From Pseudovirgaria hyperparasitica (Eukaryota > Ascomycota > Dothideomycetes > Acrospermales > Acrospermaceae), in NCBI RefSeq assembly GCF_010093815.1, contig NW_022985574.1:220656-284374 (forward strand): DNA of 63,719 nucleotides, given 5' to 3'. This document shows, one piece after another, positions 21,434-32,228 of the stretch. The stretch's first letter is position 1; each line of letters opens with the position of its first letter. Made by a program: the position numbers and the translations under genes. The notes beneath the pieces were generated by a model. That model made no database searches. It was not told the DNA's origin and was given only the letters and a program-made list of their open reading frames with translations.

Positions 21434-22445
21434 TCACCCAGCTTGCAGCGCTCTCAGGACTTTCGTCCGTTCCTGAGAGTAAACTTGGATGTTTGGCAGT
21501 TTGATTCCCCCTTTCTTTGTACCAGGCCGCTTCCGTTTCCGGTTCGGAGATAGGTCGCCGAGGACTGTCCGTGCCCCTCGCAGTTCTGCTCTCTCAAAAT
21601 CTATCATCGATACTCGTTTCGTGCTCGGATCCCAGAGCATATTTCGAGGCATCGCGTCTCGGTGCAACACGCCAAGCGCGTGTATAGCGTCGATTGACCG
21701 ACCGGCTTCCGCTATCAGAGCTTCACTGATCTCTTGGGTGGCGTGCCGTGCCAGGCAGGTGCCACTGTAGCCCATTAGCAGGAAATGGACAAGTTCCACA
21801 ATACCATCATAGTGGTAGGGCTGGACGAGATCAAGACTGCCAAGATAACCGGCACATACTGTCCCTGGATCGATCGTAGATGGTCGTGGACCCTTGCTTC
21901 ATGTTGCAGATGCTTCTTGAAGTGGGCTGGAGTGGCCTTGGCGACAACAGTGTATCCGTGCGATGACAGTCGGATGCGAAAGAGCACGCCGCGTGCACCG
22001 TGTGCTCTCAAGCAGTCCACGTTATAATCGAGGCTCCGGCTGAGTTGCAGAAACTGTGTTGATCGGAAGTGCCGCTCGAACGCAAAGGTCGAGCTGATCA
22101 GATCCGCCCATATCTCTTCCTGTTCTTTCCCAAAACCGTTCCACCGTTGTATTCGATCCGGTCAGGTCTTCCGGTCTGCATTGCCGGCGTCACCTTGAGT
22201 CGAAAGCGAGGAAGCGGTCTGGACGGTCAGGCCGAGCGACAGGTGGATGTGACAGCTGTGAAGCAGTTCTGGGAGGGTAGTCTGGCGAGTTCGTTGTTCG
22301 ACATCGTCTCGTGCGCGCTCTGCCTCCTCTTGTGCGCGTTCATCCTCCTCTTGTTCGCGTTCAGCCTCTTCTTATGGGCGCTCTGCTTGCCTTCGTCGTT
22401 GCTGTTCCTCTTCGTAGAGCTTCTTGTAGTCTGGAGACTGCTTCA
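21434..22445 (-). pseudogene. Fungal-type protein kinase-like relic
   Basis: Reads right to left. The 5' part (about 22445-22250) has an Arg/Glu-rich helix and a QRTRQTTLPELLHSCH-like start as in the large fungal kinase-like family often found next to transposons and NLRs. Then an N-lobe (GVLFRIRLSSHGYTVVAKAT) to about 21850, and a C-lobe with the catalytic loop VLHRDAMPRNMLWDP and the metal-binding MIDFERAE at about 21640-21570, ending in a Lys/Arg-rich tail. A single-nt shift separates N- and C-lobe near 21850-21840, and two stops interrupt the helical region near 22375. HRD and DFE are present, so the ancestor was probably a kinase or small-molecule phosphotransferase. Confidence 0.68.
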
Positions 22446-22729
22446 TCGCGCGTTACGAGGGCGGCATAGCCACGTTCTGTGACGTAGTTTGGTCAGTGTA
22501 CGGTCAAAGTCAAATGTTGTCACCAAGTCCCTCTTCCGAAGCTTTGCCGTTTCTGATCAGCACGCTAGCACACGTGCGCTACCTCGAGACCCACCGCGCC
22601 ACTCTAACGTCCACACGACCAAATTAAGATGGGACCCCCATGTACCTACCTAGCTAGAGCCGACGTTTAAAAGGAAAAAAGAAAAACGGAAGTCGAATCG
22701 AACCTCGGAACCACCAGCGGCTGCCTGCA

Positions 22730-23155
22730 ATGGCAGTCGCGTCAACGAACGCGCGCGACGCGTCAAGCACCCCTTCACCAACACCACGGCAAACAAGCAG
22801 CCGTACAGTGACAACAACTACACGCGGCATCGAAGCAAACAAAACTCTCGGTACCTCTCTAGGAGCGCCGCGCAAACCCTTGACGTCTGTCCAGTCACGT
22901 ACAACCGCGTTTGAAGAACATCTCGCACCGCAGAATGGAGGATCAAAGGGAATGGTCGCCAAGTTAGACACGCTGCTGAGGTTGGCCACCCCGGAAGAGA
23001 ACGCAAGAGTGGCAGATACTCAGAAGACTCAGGAGTATTTTGATCGGAAGCTGGACGAGCTGTTGCGGTTTTGGCACGATAGATTTGAAGAGCGTAAGAG
23101 CGGTTGTCGCACGGGCCCTCTTCTAGCGCTCGCTTCTCCCGGAAGCCGCGCCTGA
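22730..23155 (+). CDS. Hypothetical 141-aa protein
   Basis: Open frame starting with an ATG at 22730 in an acceptable context (GCAATGGC). The N-terminal third is Ser/Thr/Pro-rich and probably disordered; residues about 72-120 form a charged helical segment (AKLDTLLRLATPEENARVAD). No family recognised. The minus-strand frame of 113 codons over the same DNA is less natural. Could be an exon of a larger gene, since the reading becomes poor after residue 122. Confidence 0.4.
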   Translation: MAVASTNARDASSTPSPTPRQTSSRTVTTTTRGIEANKTLGTSLGAPRKPLTSVQSRTTAFEEHLAPQNGGSKGMVAKLDTLLRLATPEENARVADTQKTQEYFDRKLDELLRFWHDRFEERKSGCRTGPLLALASPGSRA

Positions 23156-23345
23156 ACAAGCGAAAGCATACAGTTGAATCTCCTCGCTGAAGTTTTATGA
23201 GGAGCAGCTTCTACAGTTTTTGTTCAAGACAGCAGAGTCACAGGACTCCTCAATAACGTTTTTGGTTTTATATTGCGAATACTCTGCACATCGTACGCGT
23301 CTTACGTATGTCCATATCTGGTGCCATACATTTCATCAATACTAA

Positions 23346-23702
23346 TATTAGAGTAACAGGGCTGACTCGATACGTGCTAGAGACCGTATGGTCAATGGCT
23401 GTAGATATCCGTGTCTCTCATATCCCGAGATCTATATATTAGACGGTGGTTACAGCTTATTCTTCACTTTGCATCAGGAACGATGTCTTCCACAGTGCTA
23501 TATAAAGATGGACTCTGAGGAGTATGAAGCAGCCTGTGAAAGGGGTATTGACAAGCTCTGCGATAGCCATAAACTACACTGCGCCTGGGTCTTTAAACCT
23601 GGTAAAGCTGGCTTTCAAGACAGTCTGACGAAAGGGGAAAAACCACGAGAGAAGTTTGTTAAGGTCCTGCTCTCGCCTGGGCTCACAGATCTAAGTCAAT
23701 AG
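23346..23702 (+). pseudogene. CDC25 (Mih1/NimT) phosphatase 3' fragment
   Basis: The frame contains SNRADSIRARDRMVN, YPCLSYPEIYILDGGYSLFF, a Cys-Pro-Gln segment (RCLPQCYIKM) and YEAACERGIDKL, which is the C-terminal half of the CDC25 rhodanese-fold catalytic domain, the phosphatase that activates Cdc2 at mitosis. The H-C-x5-R active loop should lie directly before this; the bases there (about 23330-23350) give stops instead, so the catalytic Cys is lost. The last 40 residues are not conserved. CDC25 is normally a single essential gene, so this is a stray fragment. Confidence 0.7.
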
Positions 23703-24711
23703 TGCTGCTCGTCCCAAGTTACATAAGCCGTCGAAGCAGACTAGGCGTGTACTTACCTGCCAGATTTTACTATAGACTGACTAGCTGAGACAGTCTACTC
23801 ACAAAAGCCATGTCTGTTCAAAGACAGTCAAGTATAACCCTAAACTGGAGGTTCTGGCAGACGAGCAGATCTGACATATAACAGAATCGACCAGTACCGC
23901 GTACGATATGACAATTGGGGCTGGAGTAGAAGGGCTAAATATAGCACTGGCGACCCGAAATACTGTACAACTATCTCGAGAACTATAGGAGATAGAATAT
24001 AAATTCTAGACTTGAAAGGAGATCCTTGTTACGACTACTCTTACATCTCTACCACGCATACAATCTCCATGTTCTACCTAGTGCAAGGTTCAGCACATGC
24101 AGCTAGCTCGAGCTAGATAAAATTATATGTGCCGACGTCTAGCAAAGCTTCATCGCCAGGCTAGTCGTTCAGTCGGTGGGCTATATAATACGCTTCTTAT
24201 AACCTATAGGTCGCTGACGTGAGCAGATCCCTCGATTCAAGTAGCCAAGACGTAGGGGCTAGATTCGCACAGCCCGCAGATTCCCCGATGAGGCTTGCGC
24301 TGTCTAAAACGGTATATTACACCCTGGGAAGCTCAACTCAAGAAATTCGTAGGCTCTGGCTTTGAATTAGGATTTGAGCACCGCGAAGACAGACCTTGGA
24401 CTGCAGCTCTCGGGATAGACTGTTCATACGCCAATCTACTGTGCATTGTAATCCTAAGTAAACTGCTTAAATACAGTGGATGTTATCGGTCTCTAAAAGT
24501 AAGCCGTCGGTAGTCACAATTCCTTAATTTAGAGATTATAGGCTACGCAGAAGGTTTACGCAGCTAAGATTAAGCGTGAGTATAGCTTAGACCCTTAGCT
24601 GCCTATCCCGAGGGTGTCATGTTCAGGCTGATGTTGTGGAATTTATTATCTGGTGTTGAAATTCTACATCTCGTTATACAGGGAATCTCGCGACGTAGGG
24701 AGGGACGTTAG
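23703..24711. other. Decayed AT-rich DNA
   Basis: Dense stops in all frames and many TA-containing tetranucleotides, as in RIP-treated repeats. No element family recognised. Confidence 0.35.
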
Positions 24712-25063
24712 TAAGATGAAGGCGCTGATCATCTGGGAGAATGTACTAACAAGGCCAACAGGACCAGAATTACCCCATTCCGATTCGCGTAACGCCAAAA
24801 CTATTCGAGACTTGCCCCCGTTCCAAGAAGTTGAAATTGGTTCAGAGAAGAGATAGGGTAGCCGATGATGTGATTGTGACAGAGGGATGATAGGCTATGT
24901 ACAATACAGATCATTCCACGAACAGTACGCGAGTAGTCCGCGTGACGTACATGACATACCATTTGAGGTCCGCATCACCATGAATTTGGGAAACAAATGT
25001 ATGAGCAGCAAGATCTCCGAGAGATTTCGCACAGCCCGTCATAGCTATAAAGCCCAGGGCATC
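24712..25063 (-). repeat. Kinase-tail segment, inverted copy of 44268-44634
   Basis: About 350 bp nearly identical, in reverse orientation, to 44268-44634. In the minus frame the first part reads LAAHTFVSQIHGDADL and YVMYVTRTTRVL, which parallels the C-terminal end of the kinase-like relic at 58795-59818 (GHSFVSQIQENAEIGWCVMY). It is thus a piece of a kinase-like gene C-lobe plus its 3' flank, duplicated within the region. Confidence 0.75.
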
Positions 25064-25209
25064 CGGATCCTATCCTGCCAAGTTGAGGGGCTTGTAAGGC
25101 CGTTGTGGCTTATCTTGAGATGTCAAGACAGGAGACCATCAAGCGACTAGACCACCCTCGAAGATTTTCTACTTCATTACTACCAGGAGGTCTTAATCTT
25201 CATGCAAGA

Positions 25210-25354
25210 TGTTGGAAATCGTGGTAAGATCGTTCGTTGATTGATTGCCCCTCCTTTCACGTAGAAGTTGGCTTTATTTTATAGACATGATCTCAGGCTC
25301 CAAGGCCTCAATCCAATTCTCAAGTCTTATCCGCCGATGTCCAGTATCAGCTTG
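25210..25354. mobile_element. LTR fragment, copy 2
   Basis: Starts TGTTGGAAATCGTGG and matches the first half of the LTRs at 7655 and 30771, ending abruptly near the CAGTATCAGCTTGCT segment. 3'-truncated. Confidence 0.7.
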
Positions 25355-25784
25355 CTAGCCTGGAATGACTTCTCACACACCCAATCAACATCATTGAGGG
25401 GCTACATAGCCTATCCTCGGCCTGCACGCAGTGAAAAGAGACCAGCTGCATCAAGGCACCGTACATTAGATCCTGGCTGCATAAAAATCCCAAATCGCAG
25501 GAGATGTCCAGAAACGTGAATTAGAGGCCAGTTCTCTTTTGTTATGCCCTCTCGACAGATACGGCGATTGTAGATATAGGGCAGGGAAAGGTCTAGAAGT
25601 ACACCTTCGTTCGCAAGATAACGAACGCCAATGCCAGCTGAGATGCGAGAGAGAAGCCGGTACGAGAATCCAGGACGGTGTTTGGATGGAAGACGCAGGC
25701 ATTGTATCGAAAGGGTCAGAGGAAAGATGTAAATCGTAAAGAAGCAACATCCTTGTCAGTCGCAAGTGTTTCAGGTCCATGCAT

Positions 25785-26740
25785 TCACTCGTCAGCAGCG
25801 TACACATGTCGGCTGAGAATCTTGTTCATAGTGCACATTTGTACTCGCTTAGTCTTGAAGACAGCGTGCATACGACCATCACAGCGTATCTGGCGCTTAT
25901 CACTGGGATCCTGTAGTTCACGCTCTCGGACATATGCCCATATCTGCTTCACAACCTGTGGACTTGAGAGCTGAGTTTCGCCCAAAAGCTCAGAGAGAGG
26001 TTGGGAGAGGTTAAGAGGCTTCTGCTGGGCTGTTAGTATTGGTTTATTGTATGTAACCATTTCTATGCGTGTCACTAACATGGAAGCCTCCTGTACGTTT
26101 CACCGACTTTTTATCGCCTGAAGCTACATCGCTGTCGTCGTCGCTGTTCACTTTGGCAGCACTCTTTTTCTTGGCCTTTTTTGCAACCGGTTTCGGCTTC
26201 TTGCGATCATTTCCTCTTCTAGTGGAGCAGCCTTGGCCCGATTTAGCTCCGCTTGCAGGCGCGCCGCGTATGCTGCATCGTCTTCTTCCTGAGACTGAGA
26301 TATCCTCTTAATCTTCTTCTTCGGTGGAGGTAACTGCTCCGTTGATGGCGTCGGGTCTTGTTCGTCGCAGTCATGGGGTTTCGAGCGCTTCTTAGGCAGC
26401 GGGCTAGGTTGCTTCCTGTTTTCAGTCTTGATGCAATTCGTAGCGGGCGGTGGCACCTCGATGCTTGGGGCGGCTATCCATGGCTTCGTTCCGCTCGTTT
26501 TGTTTGTCAAACCGCGCGTATATTAAGGCATTGATCGCTTCCTATGATAGAAGAGCCTGTCGCCAAACTACAGGCATGCCCAGGCGCGTTGCTATACCTT
26601 CTGGTCACTTATGTCATATTCGAGCTGAGCCTGGAGCCCTTTCCGAATTCGCTTGGCAGAGATGGTATTTAGATCAGCGCCTTTGAGGATGCTATCAATG
26701 ATAGTCACATAGGACGCTTGGGCTTCTGGAGGTATTGGGC
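25785..26740 (-). pseudogene. TRI1-like SWIB/MDM2 domain protein, frameshifted
   Basis: Minus strand. The N-terminal DEK_C-like part reads ASYVTIIDSILKGADLNTIS then AKRIRKGLQAQLEY (about 26735-26600), followed by a GTATAG donor. The middle is Lys/Pro-rich with AAYAARLQAELNRAKA. The SWIB domain, KPLNLSQPLSELLGETQLSS to SDKRQIRCDGRMHAVFKT and MNKILSRHVY, is intact at 26040-25785 after an intron that opens GTTAGT and closes CAGCAG. TRI1/UAF30 relatives act in RNA polymerase I or chromatin functions in the nucleus. Frames change near 26490 and near 26200, and no in-frame ATG precedes the first exon. Introns are kept, so this is a genomic duplicate, now decayed. Confidence 0.78.
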
Positions 26741-27010
26741 TACTTGCAAGTCATGATATAGGTGGTGAACGATCAAGGTTGTGTAGAGGGTAAATGCAGG
26801 GACGGGTTGGGATTGCGACTCAAGAACGCTCCAATGTAAAGCGCTGGTAAGTTTATGCCCACGAGATGATGATGGTGGGGAGGTATGTAGCAAGCCTTCG
26901 TTCGGTGTAGTCGACGTAAGCGGTAGAAGGTATGGTCTATATCGGGGGAACGACCGACCGAACCATGCCCAGTGCCAGAGCTTGGGATTTTGCGGGCTGG
27001 CTTCTTTCTT

Positions 27011-27044
27011 GTATGAGGATGAATCATTGATGGTACTGGCTCCC
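27011..27044. repeat. Short dispersed repeat, copy 1
   Basis: ATGAGGATGAATCATTGATG and the bases after it recur at 54885-54918 with one or two changes. A second shared piece (ACCGGACATACACGCTGTAG near 27640, and near 55010) keeps the same order but at different spacing. Confidence 0.55.
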
Positions 27045-27143
27045 CTCGATGCGTGTGGTTACTGAGTATATGTGTCCGAGAGAGAAGGCAAGCGGCGAGT
27101 CTCATTACGGCAGACACGTTCCGGTGAGGGATCGCATTGGGAG

Positions 27144-27178
27144 GCCGCTCTTGGCACCACATTGTTGCCAAGAGCGGC
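27144..27178. repeat. 35-nt palindrome, copy 2
   Basis: Same sequence as 6058-6092 with one arm mismatch (CACCA for CAACA) and a CAT centre, again followed by TTTACCC. Confidence 0.8.
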
Positions 27179-28248
27179 TTTACCCTGGCTGAAGAGCGTC
27201 CCGATACAACGCAGCTTCTCTTTCTCCCCCTTTAGTCCAATCATGCTTGTAACACGACCATCTTTTGATACTGTTAGGCGGTAGCAATGACCTGTGAAGC
27301 TCAACTATCTAAATCATTCGGTGGATGAGATGATGTCAGACATTCACTGAGATTTGATTACGATGTTATGCTTGGTAAGAATACTATAAATTTGGGTTAC
27401 GAAGCAGAAATCAGCATCGATTGTAGCAATCAACTATGCCGAAGCCATCAATCACAGATTTCAGACTGAAATATTGTATACTTTTGAACCCTAAGTGAAC
27501 CCTTTCGCCCAGCAGCTCTTCATATAGCTCAAGGGGGGGGTTCCGGTGATAGTAGATGGGGTTAGGGACAAACACCACGATCGCTGACTGCACCCATGGC
27601 CGCTGCCAGGGCAAGGTCGACTCTTACTTGATACCGGACATACACGCTGTAGTGATGACCTGACGAGCCTCAAAACCCGAACAGAAAGTAGTCTCACACT
27701 ATGCCACTACTGTATACGAACTGTATACCGTGATGAAGTTAAGGAGTGGTAAATGCACCGATATCGAACGAAGGGCAGTAGCATCTGAGTAGCCGCACGT
27801 CCAAGCCCTCAACGCTGGGCCGTCAAGAGCCCACAAATTACAGGTGATTGAATTGGCCCCATCTCAACCCTTACCGAAAGCTGAGAGGTCTATGCAGTGA
27901 TACGGATGACACTCTCTTGGCCCCGTAATCCCATCCGCTTATTATAACACAAGTATTATCGGCCCTCATGCGCCATAACCATCGCCAACCCTGCGACGCA
28001 GCGAGCATAGTAACTTAGTAGCCAGCCTGATTATGCGTGCTCGCCACTCCTAGTCTTTGCGGTTCACATCAGCACTGGCGAGGCTTACCCCAGGCCGATT
28101 GTCGAGATAATTCTTAATCTCCGGTCTTACACCGTGACGGTTCCTGTCTTCAGATCTAGAGGTGAGAAGATAACCAGACCGCAATTGCACTGAGATAGCA
28201 CTGACCTGACCCTGGACATAGACACATCATTTTCGGAAACATCTCGCC
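27179..28248. other. No supported gene
   Basis: Short frames only, with a G8 run at about 27533. Nothing recognised apart from the ACCGGACATACACGCTGTAG piece near 27640 noted above. Confidence 0.3.
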
Positions 28249-28659
28249 ATGGAGGATATAACAGCGTCAAATAAGCTCTGTGGACTGAATTTCGAGGACA
28301 CGACTCGAGAAACCCACCTGAAAACTGCTCATCAGCAGGATTCTTGCCCTCCTTATCTATCAGAACTTCTTATCACCCTGCTTGGGCATACCGATCGGAC
28401 GCATAAGCTGCTGGATTTACTCTCTACCAATTTGGCAGAAAGTCAGTCTATGCCCCCTTCTCTCCTACGCCGGGTACAAGTGTGGAAGGAAGCCCTAATT
28501 CTTAGTCTCTACGATCAATGGAAGGAAGCGGAGACTCTAATAATAGAGCTGAATGGATATGTAGGACTATACGAGACGTAAGTCGCTCTTATTTGGCTCA
28601 CATCCCAGCTATGTCATTACAGGTTGAGGATACAAGATAATGTATGCATTAGTGCCTAG
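28249..28659 (+). CDS. Small hypothetical protein, two exons
   Basis: ATG at 28249 in a good context (GCCATGGAG). Exon 1 28249-28577, intron 28578-28622 (45 bp, GTAAGT..ACAG), exon 2 28623-28659; 121 aa. Without splicing the frame stops three bases into the intron, so the product is nearly the same either way. Mostly helical, with PYLSELLITLLGHTD and RRVQVWKEALILSLYDQWKE; no signal peptide or membrane segment. Family not recognised. Confidence 0.45.
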
Positions 28660-29175
28660 CGTCTAGAGACTCGCGACTCATCAAGGGCGGCGGAAATATA
28701 TCTGGTGCTTGGGCTGGAGCACTGACCCGGGTCATAGGAATTGGTAGCAGATATGATAAAGATCTCTATGTGTCGTTGACCATAAACCTATTCACGAGGT
28801 AGATATCTCGTCAATAAAATTACATAGCACCAGAAACGTTCCAAGCCGACCACGGTATAGTATGGGCCGCAATCATACAAGAATCCTTGCCGAAAGGAAC
28901 AGTGCAATTCCGGACTCGCTCAAGTAGATACGTCATATCATGAAAACCCGCACGAAGACTGCATCCCGATCAATCAGAACTCTTCTCGGAGCCTGACCCA
29001 CCAGTCGTTTGCGCACTGTACAACAAAAAATGGATGTGGATCCATACACTGAAGGCCTGTGCCGCTTCCGAGCCCGAACACATAACGATCGATCAAGACC
29101 GCTTCTGTCTGACCGGTCGCAGCAAGCCACACATGCATCCTTGATACACAACCCCCTCTGAGCACTCACTCCTTG

Positions 29176-29364
29176 TCAATCTTGCACGTTGGTCTCGTTT
29201 ATTGTAGAGAGTGTGTTGAGAATGGTGAGAAGGCCATCCAGCCCGCTTAATAGTATTCTTAGAGTCTTAGCACGCTCTTTGTAGCGTTGGACAATCTTGT
29301 ATAGCGATTTTGTTGATGCGATGGCAGCTGTGGCTATTGCAACTATCGAAGATCCAGAGCGCAA
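29176..29364 (-). pseudogene. Fungal_N (STAND protein N-terminal) fragment
   Basis: The 62-codon frame GSSIVAIATAAIASTKSLYK followed by a Lys/Arg-rich turn and LLSGLDGLLTILNTL matches the start of the helical Fungal_N domain found at the N-terminus of fungal NLR/STAND and ankyrin proteins. It begins with TTG rather than ATG at this position and ends in a stop 62 codons on, with no clear continuation. A truncated remnant of an innate-immunity-like gene family. Confidence 0.55.
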
Positions 29365-29530
29365 GGCATGCCGTCAAGATCTAAAGCAGTAGCGAGAGTC
29401 TCACGGTAGTAATGAACTAGATAGTAGCCGGCAGATAGGGACGAGCGGATTATTAGTCAAGAGACACAGAAGACACAGAAGACACTGACCAAGATACTAT
29501 CGAGAATTCGTCCATCGGGAAAGACGATGC

Positions 29531-30316
29531 TTATATAGTCATGATACGATCGAATGTAACCTTGATAAAGGGGCGCCATTCGTGTATGAAGGTCTTTAAT
29601 GCTGAGAGATCTTCAGTTTCGCTCGCTTTACTGATGACTCTAAGCTTGGTAGTGAAAGTAGCGTAAATAAAGATCGTCCAATCCTTCACAGCTCTGCTAC
29701 TCTCTGGAAAACTCCAGACAATCTCGCTCCAGATTTCTCTTTCAGGACCATCGATCCGCGCGTGACAATAGTACTTGTAATGTCTCTGGGCAGTTTGCAC
29801 TGCATCTAGTGTCAAGAGTCTTTTAGCTATTTGCGTCGAGAACTCGGTTTTATCGACGGTGTTTCGAAATTTGTAATCCGTCACTAAGAGTAGGTTGGCG
29901 AGAGTCAGCGCTTGATTTAGTAAGCTTTCAGCCCCGAGAAAGTCTGCGGTCGGTATGATTCGGAGAATCTCAAAGTCCTCTCGTGATTGCCAGAATTTGA
30001 GTTTTGGAGGAAGGGTAATCCCGTCCACGTAGTGGCCCAGAGCCCATTCCAAGATGATAGACATAGTATTATGATCAACCTAGTGCTATCAGTGAGTCGT
30101 ACGAGGGAATTGTCGATTTTGGGTACATGGGAGAGCACAAATGGCTCACTAGTCAAGCCTAGGTCATCTAGGAAGTCTCGAAATAAGAGGGCAAAACCAA
30201 GACGGTCGGGCGCTACAATTCAAACTGTGTAGTTCTAGCATTTACAGAGCATATTATGAGAACGTACCGACTTCAAAAGACTTTTCATCGCTAGTCAAGA
30301 TAATACATTTATCCAT
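29531..30316 (-). pseudogene. SKP1-like protein with C-terminal extension
   Basis: ATG at 30316 gives MDKCIILTSDEKSFEV, then an intron 30267-30213 (GTACGT..TTGTAG) joins to APDRLGFALLFRDFLDDLG and EPFVLSHVPKIDN, the order of SKP1 strands and first helices. A +1 shift near 30070 leads to SIILEWALGHYVDGI, FEILRIIPTADFLGAESLLN, again SKP1/BTB-like. SKP1 links F-box proteins to Cullin-1 in SCF ubiquitin ligases. About 100 further residues (to 29531) extend beyond the normal C-terminus and resemble nothing I know. Very divergent from canonical SKP1, so an additional fungal SKP1-like paralogue; the shift suggests decay, or an unrecognised intron. Confidence 0.5.
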
Positions 30317-30770
30317 ATTGTAAGTATTTGCGACAAAGCTGGAGGTGATTTATCGGTAGTCGAAGCGGGGAAAAATCTCTCCGTTATCCTATGGGCGGTC
30401 AAGTTTTAAGGCGACTCTTGGCATTTCGACTATGGATGCAGGATCCGTCTGTAACAGATCCTCTATAAGAAATTTACTATAAGAAGCTTTTCCTGGGATA
30501 ACTACTTCAATTCTTTGATTTAGAACCCAAGAGTATGAACAGACCAAGCTGCCGCTCGGCCTCCATCGTCGTTTGTCCTTTCCTTGTGGTGGGAAAATAT
30601 TTTCTTGACGGGTCAGTCAAGTATTTTTTCTGAAAGTTGTACAGCCGAAGTTAGATCGTATGCTCCGGGTGCATGCTTCAAAATTCCTTGAGAGAATCTC
30701 CGCCGTGTAGGTTACAACACAACACGCGCCATCCAAGCTGTCCTTGGATCCACGTTTTCGATATCTGAGA

Positions 30771-31096
30771 TGTTGGAAATCGTGGGAAGAGCGTTCATTG
30801 ATTGATTGCTCTTCCTTTCGAGGAGAAGTTGGCTTATTTAATAGACATGATCCCAGGTTCTTAGGCCTCAATCCAACTCTCAAGTCTTATCCGCCGATAT
30901 GCAGTTATCAGCTTGCTTACATGATATAATGTGGTCGAAGATTGATCGGCCAACATCTTCATGCCTTATATTTGGGCTGGTATTCTGACAATTGTGCGCC
31001 GCAGCTGGTAACTTCAGACAAATTCAATCCGCCTATTTAGAACAATGGTGCTCTGAGTAGAGTTCATTCATCAATCTTCCAATGTAGTATCTAACA
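30771..31096. mobile_element. LTR (solo), copy 3
   Basis: TGTTGGAAAT at the left and ATCTAACA at the right; longest of the three related LTRs (326 bp). Left flank TGAGA, right flank GTACC: no target duplication. No internal region adjoins, so it is a solo or recombined LTR. Confidence 0.72.
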
Positions 31097-31163
31097 GTAC
31101 CTCATCTTCGGCACGCAAGTATGCGTACTATTCTACTTGCAATCGATACTTCTCCACAATCTA

Positions 31164-31505
31164 CTACATCATCAATGCAGCGGTCGCGTGGGTAGTAGAT
31201 CCATCCACTTGCAATTGATGTTTTGTTGCCCCAAATCTAGGAATAATATACAGAATGATCGTACTGTTGTATTTGCTACGCATTCTTCCTCTGCACGAGG
31301 GGAGACTACTCCGTTTGCCTCTCCACCGACTCTTCTCCGCCCTCCAATTCCTGGTGCGCTCGCGCTCTCGTTCGGCATATCTTTCATCATCTTTGCCGCT
31401 TTGTGTTAGCAGATTTGTCAGAACATTGGTGGCAAGGGAGGAGAAGCTGGTGGTACCCTCAGAGATGTCGTTACATGGCTCGAACGGGGGGTGCTTGGGG
31501 GGCAT
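31164..31505 (-). CDS. Hypothetical 113-aa frame
   Basis: Minus-strand frame beginning MPPKHPPFEPCNDISEG with mostly C-ending codons in the first 40 residues, then an Arg/Glu-rich helix (ERERERTRNWRAEKSRW). No family recognised; the last 35 residues look non-coding. Possibly an exon or fragment. Confidence 0.25.
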   Translation of the reverse strand: MPPKHPPFEPCNDISEGTTSFSSLATNVLTNLLTQSGKDDERYAERERERTRNWRAEKSRWRGKRSSLPSCRGRMRSKYNSTIILYIIPRFGATKHQLQVDGSTTHATAALMM

Positions 31506-31590
31506 GCCAGGCCTATTCAGAGTTGAATAGCATCAAAACTGGCCTGGATGCTTCCATATTCCCGGGATTGGCGCAAAACGACCGATGCAA

Positions 31591-31785
31591 TGTGTGAGCT
31601 GCCGTATGATTGACGGAGTTAGGGGTATGGCTGGAGGTTTTCGTCCTTGAATGTGTGGGATTCCTATTAGGTAATCCCCATTACTCAAATCTTACTCAGC
31701 GTTAGGCTAGTATATATAGTATGTAGACAGACTAGATAGGAACGTCAATCAAATTTGCCACGTCAAATCTACCTAAGTTCCCACA
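31591..31785 (+). mobile_element. Probable 5' LTR of Ty3/gypsy remnant
   Basis: Begins TGTGTGAGCTGCC and ends GTTCCCACA, followed by TCTGGTAGCTGAAGC, which has the form of a primer-binding site. Lies 440 bp before the gag-like ATG. Its last 90 bases resemble 48276-48345, a possible second LTR scrap. The exact left end is uncertain by a few bases. Confidence 0.5.
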
Positions 31786-32228
31786 TCTGGTAGCTGAAGC
31801 TGGTTTTTGTCCTCCTAGGAAGGCCGTCACCTCGGCGATGCTTCCTAAGGGGTAGCTATATCTCCCCTTACACAAAGGAACTTGTCAAAAGCATTTGACA
31901 CTCACGATATCTGAACACCTTCGCCAAAACCAACGACAAAGGAACCTGTAGCCCAACAGGAAAAACACTACCACGAAGGGACACACCACAGTCCCGGAAA
32001 AAGAAATTACGGCAACAAACTTTGACGACTACCCGTCCCAATAGTCTCAACGGATAGTGGCATATCACAAGACAAGCAAAGACCAAGGAAACGAAAATTC
32101 TTCATTGACGCTCCCCGTACCCGCAATGGACCTCCCAGCCACTTGTCAATATAAGTTGACGACCTAACTCCAACTCGGAAGATAATCACCACCTCAGAAC
32201 TCCCCTTTCCCTAACAAGTTATACCGAG

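Noticed and set aside
22690-22715. Possible tRNA B-box (minus-strand GGTTCGATTCG)
   Set aside because: The would-be T-stem does not pair and there is no A-box or acceptor stem at the right distance.
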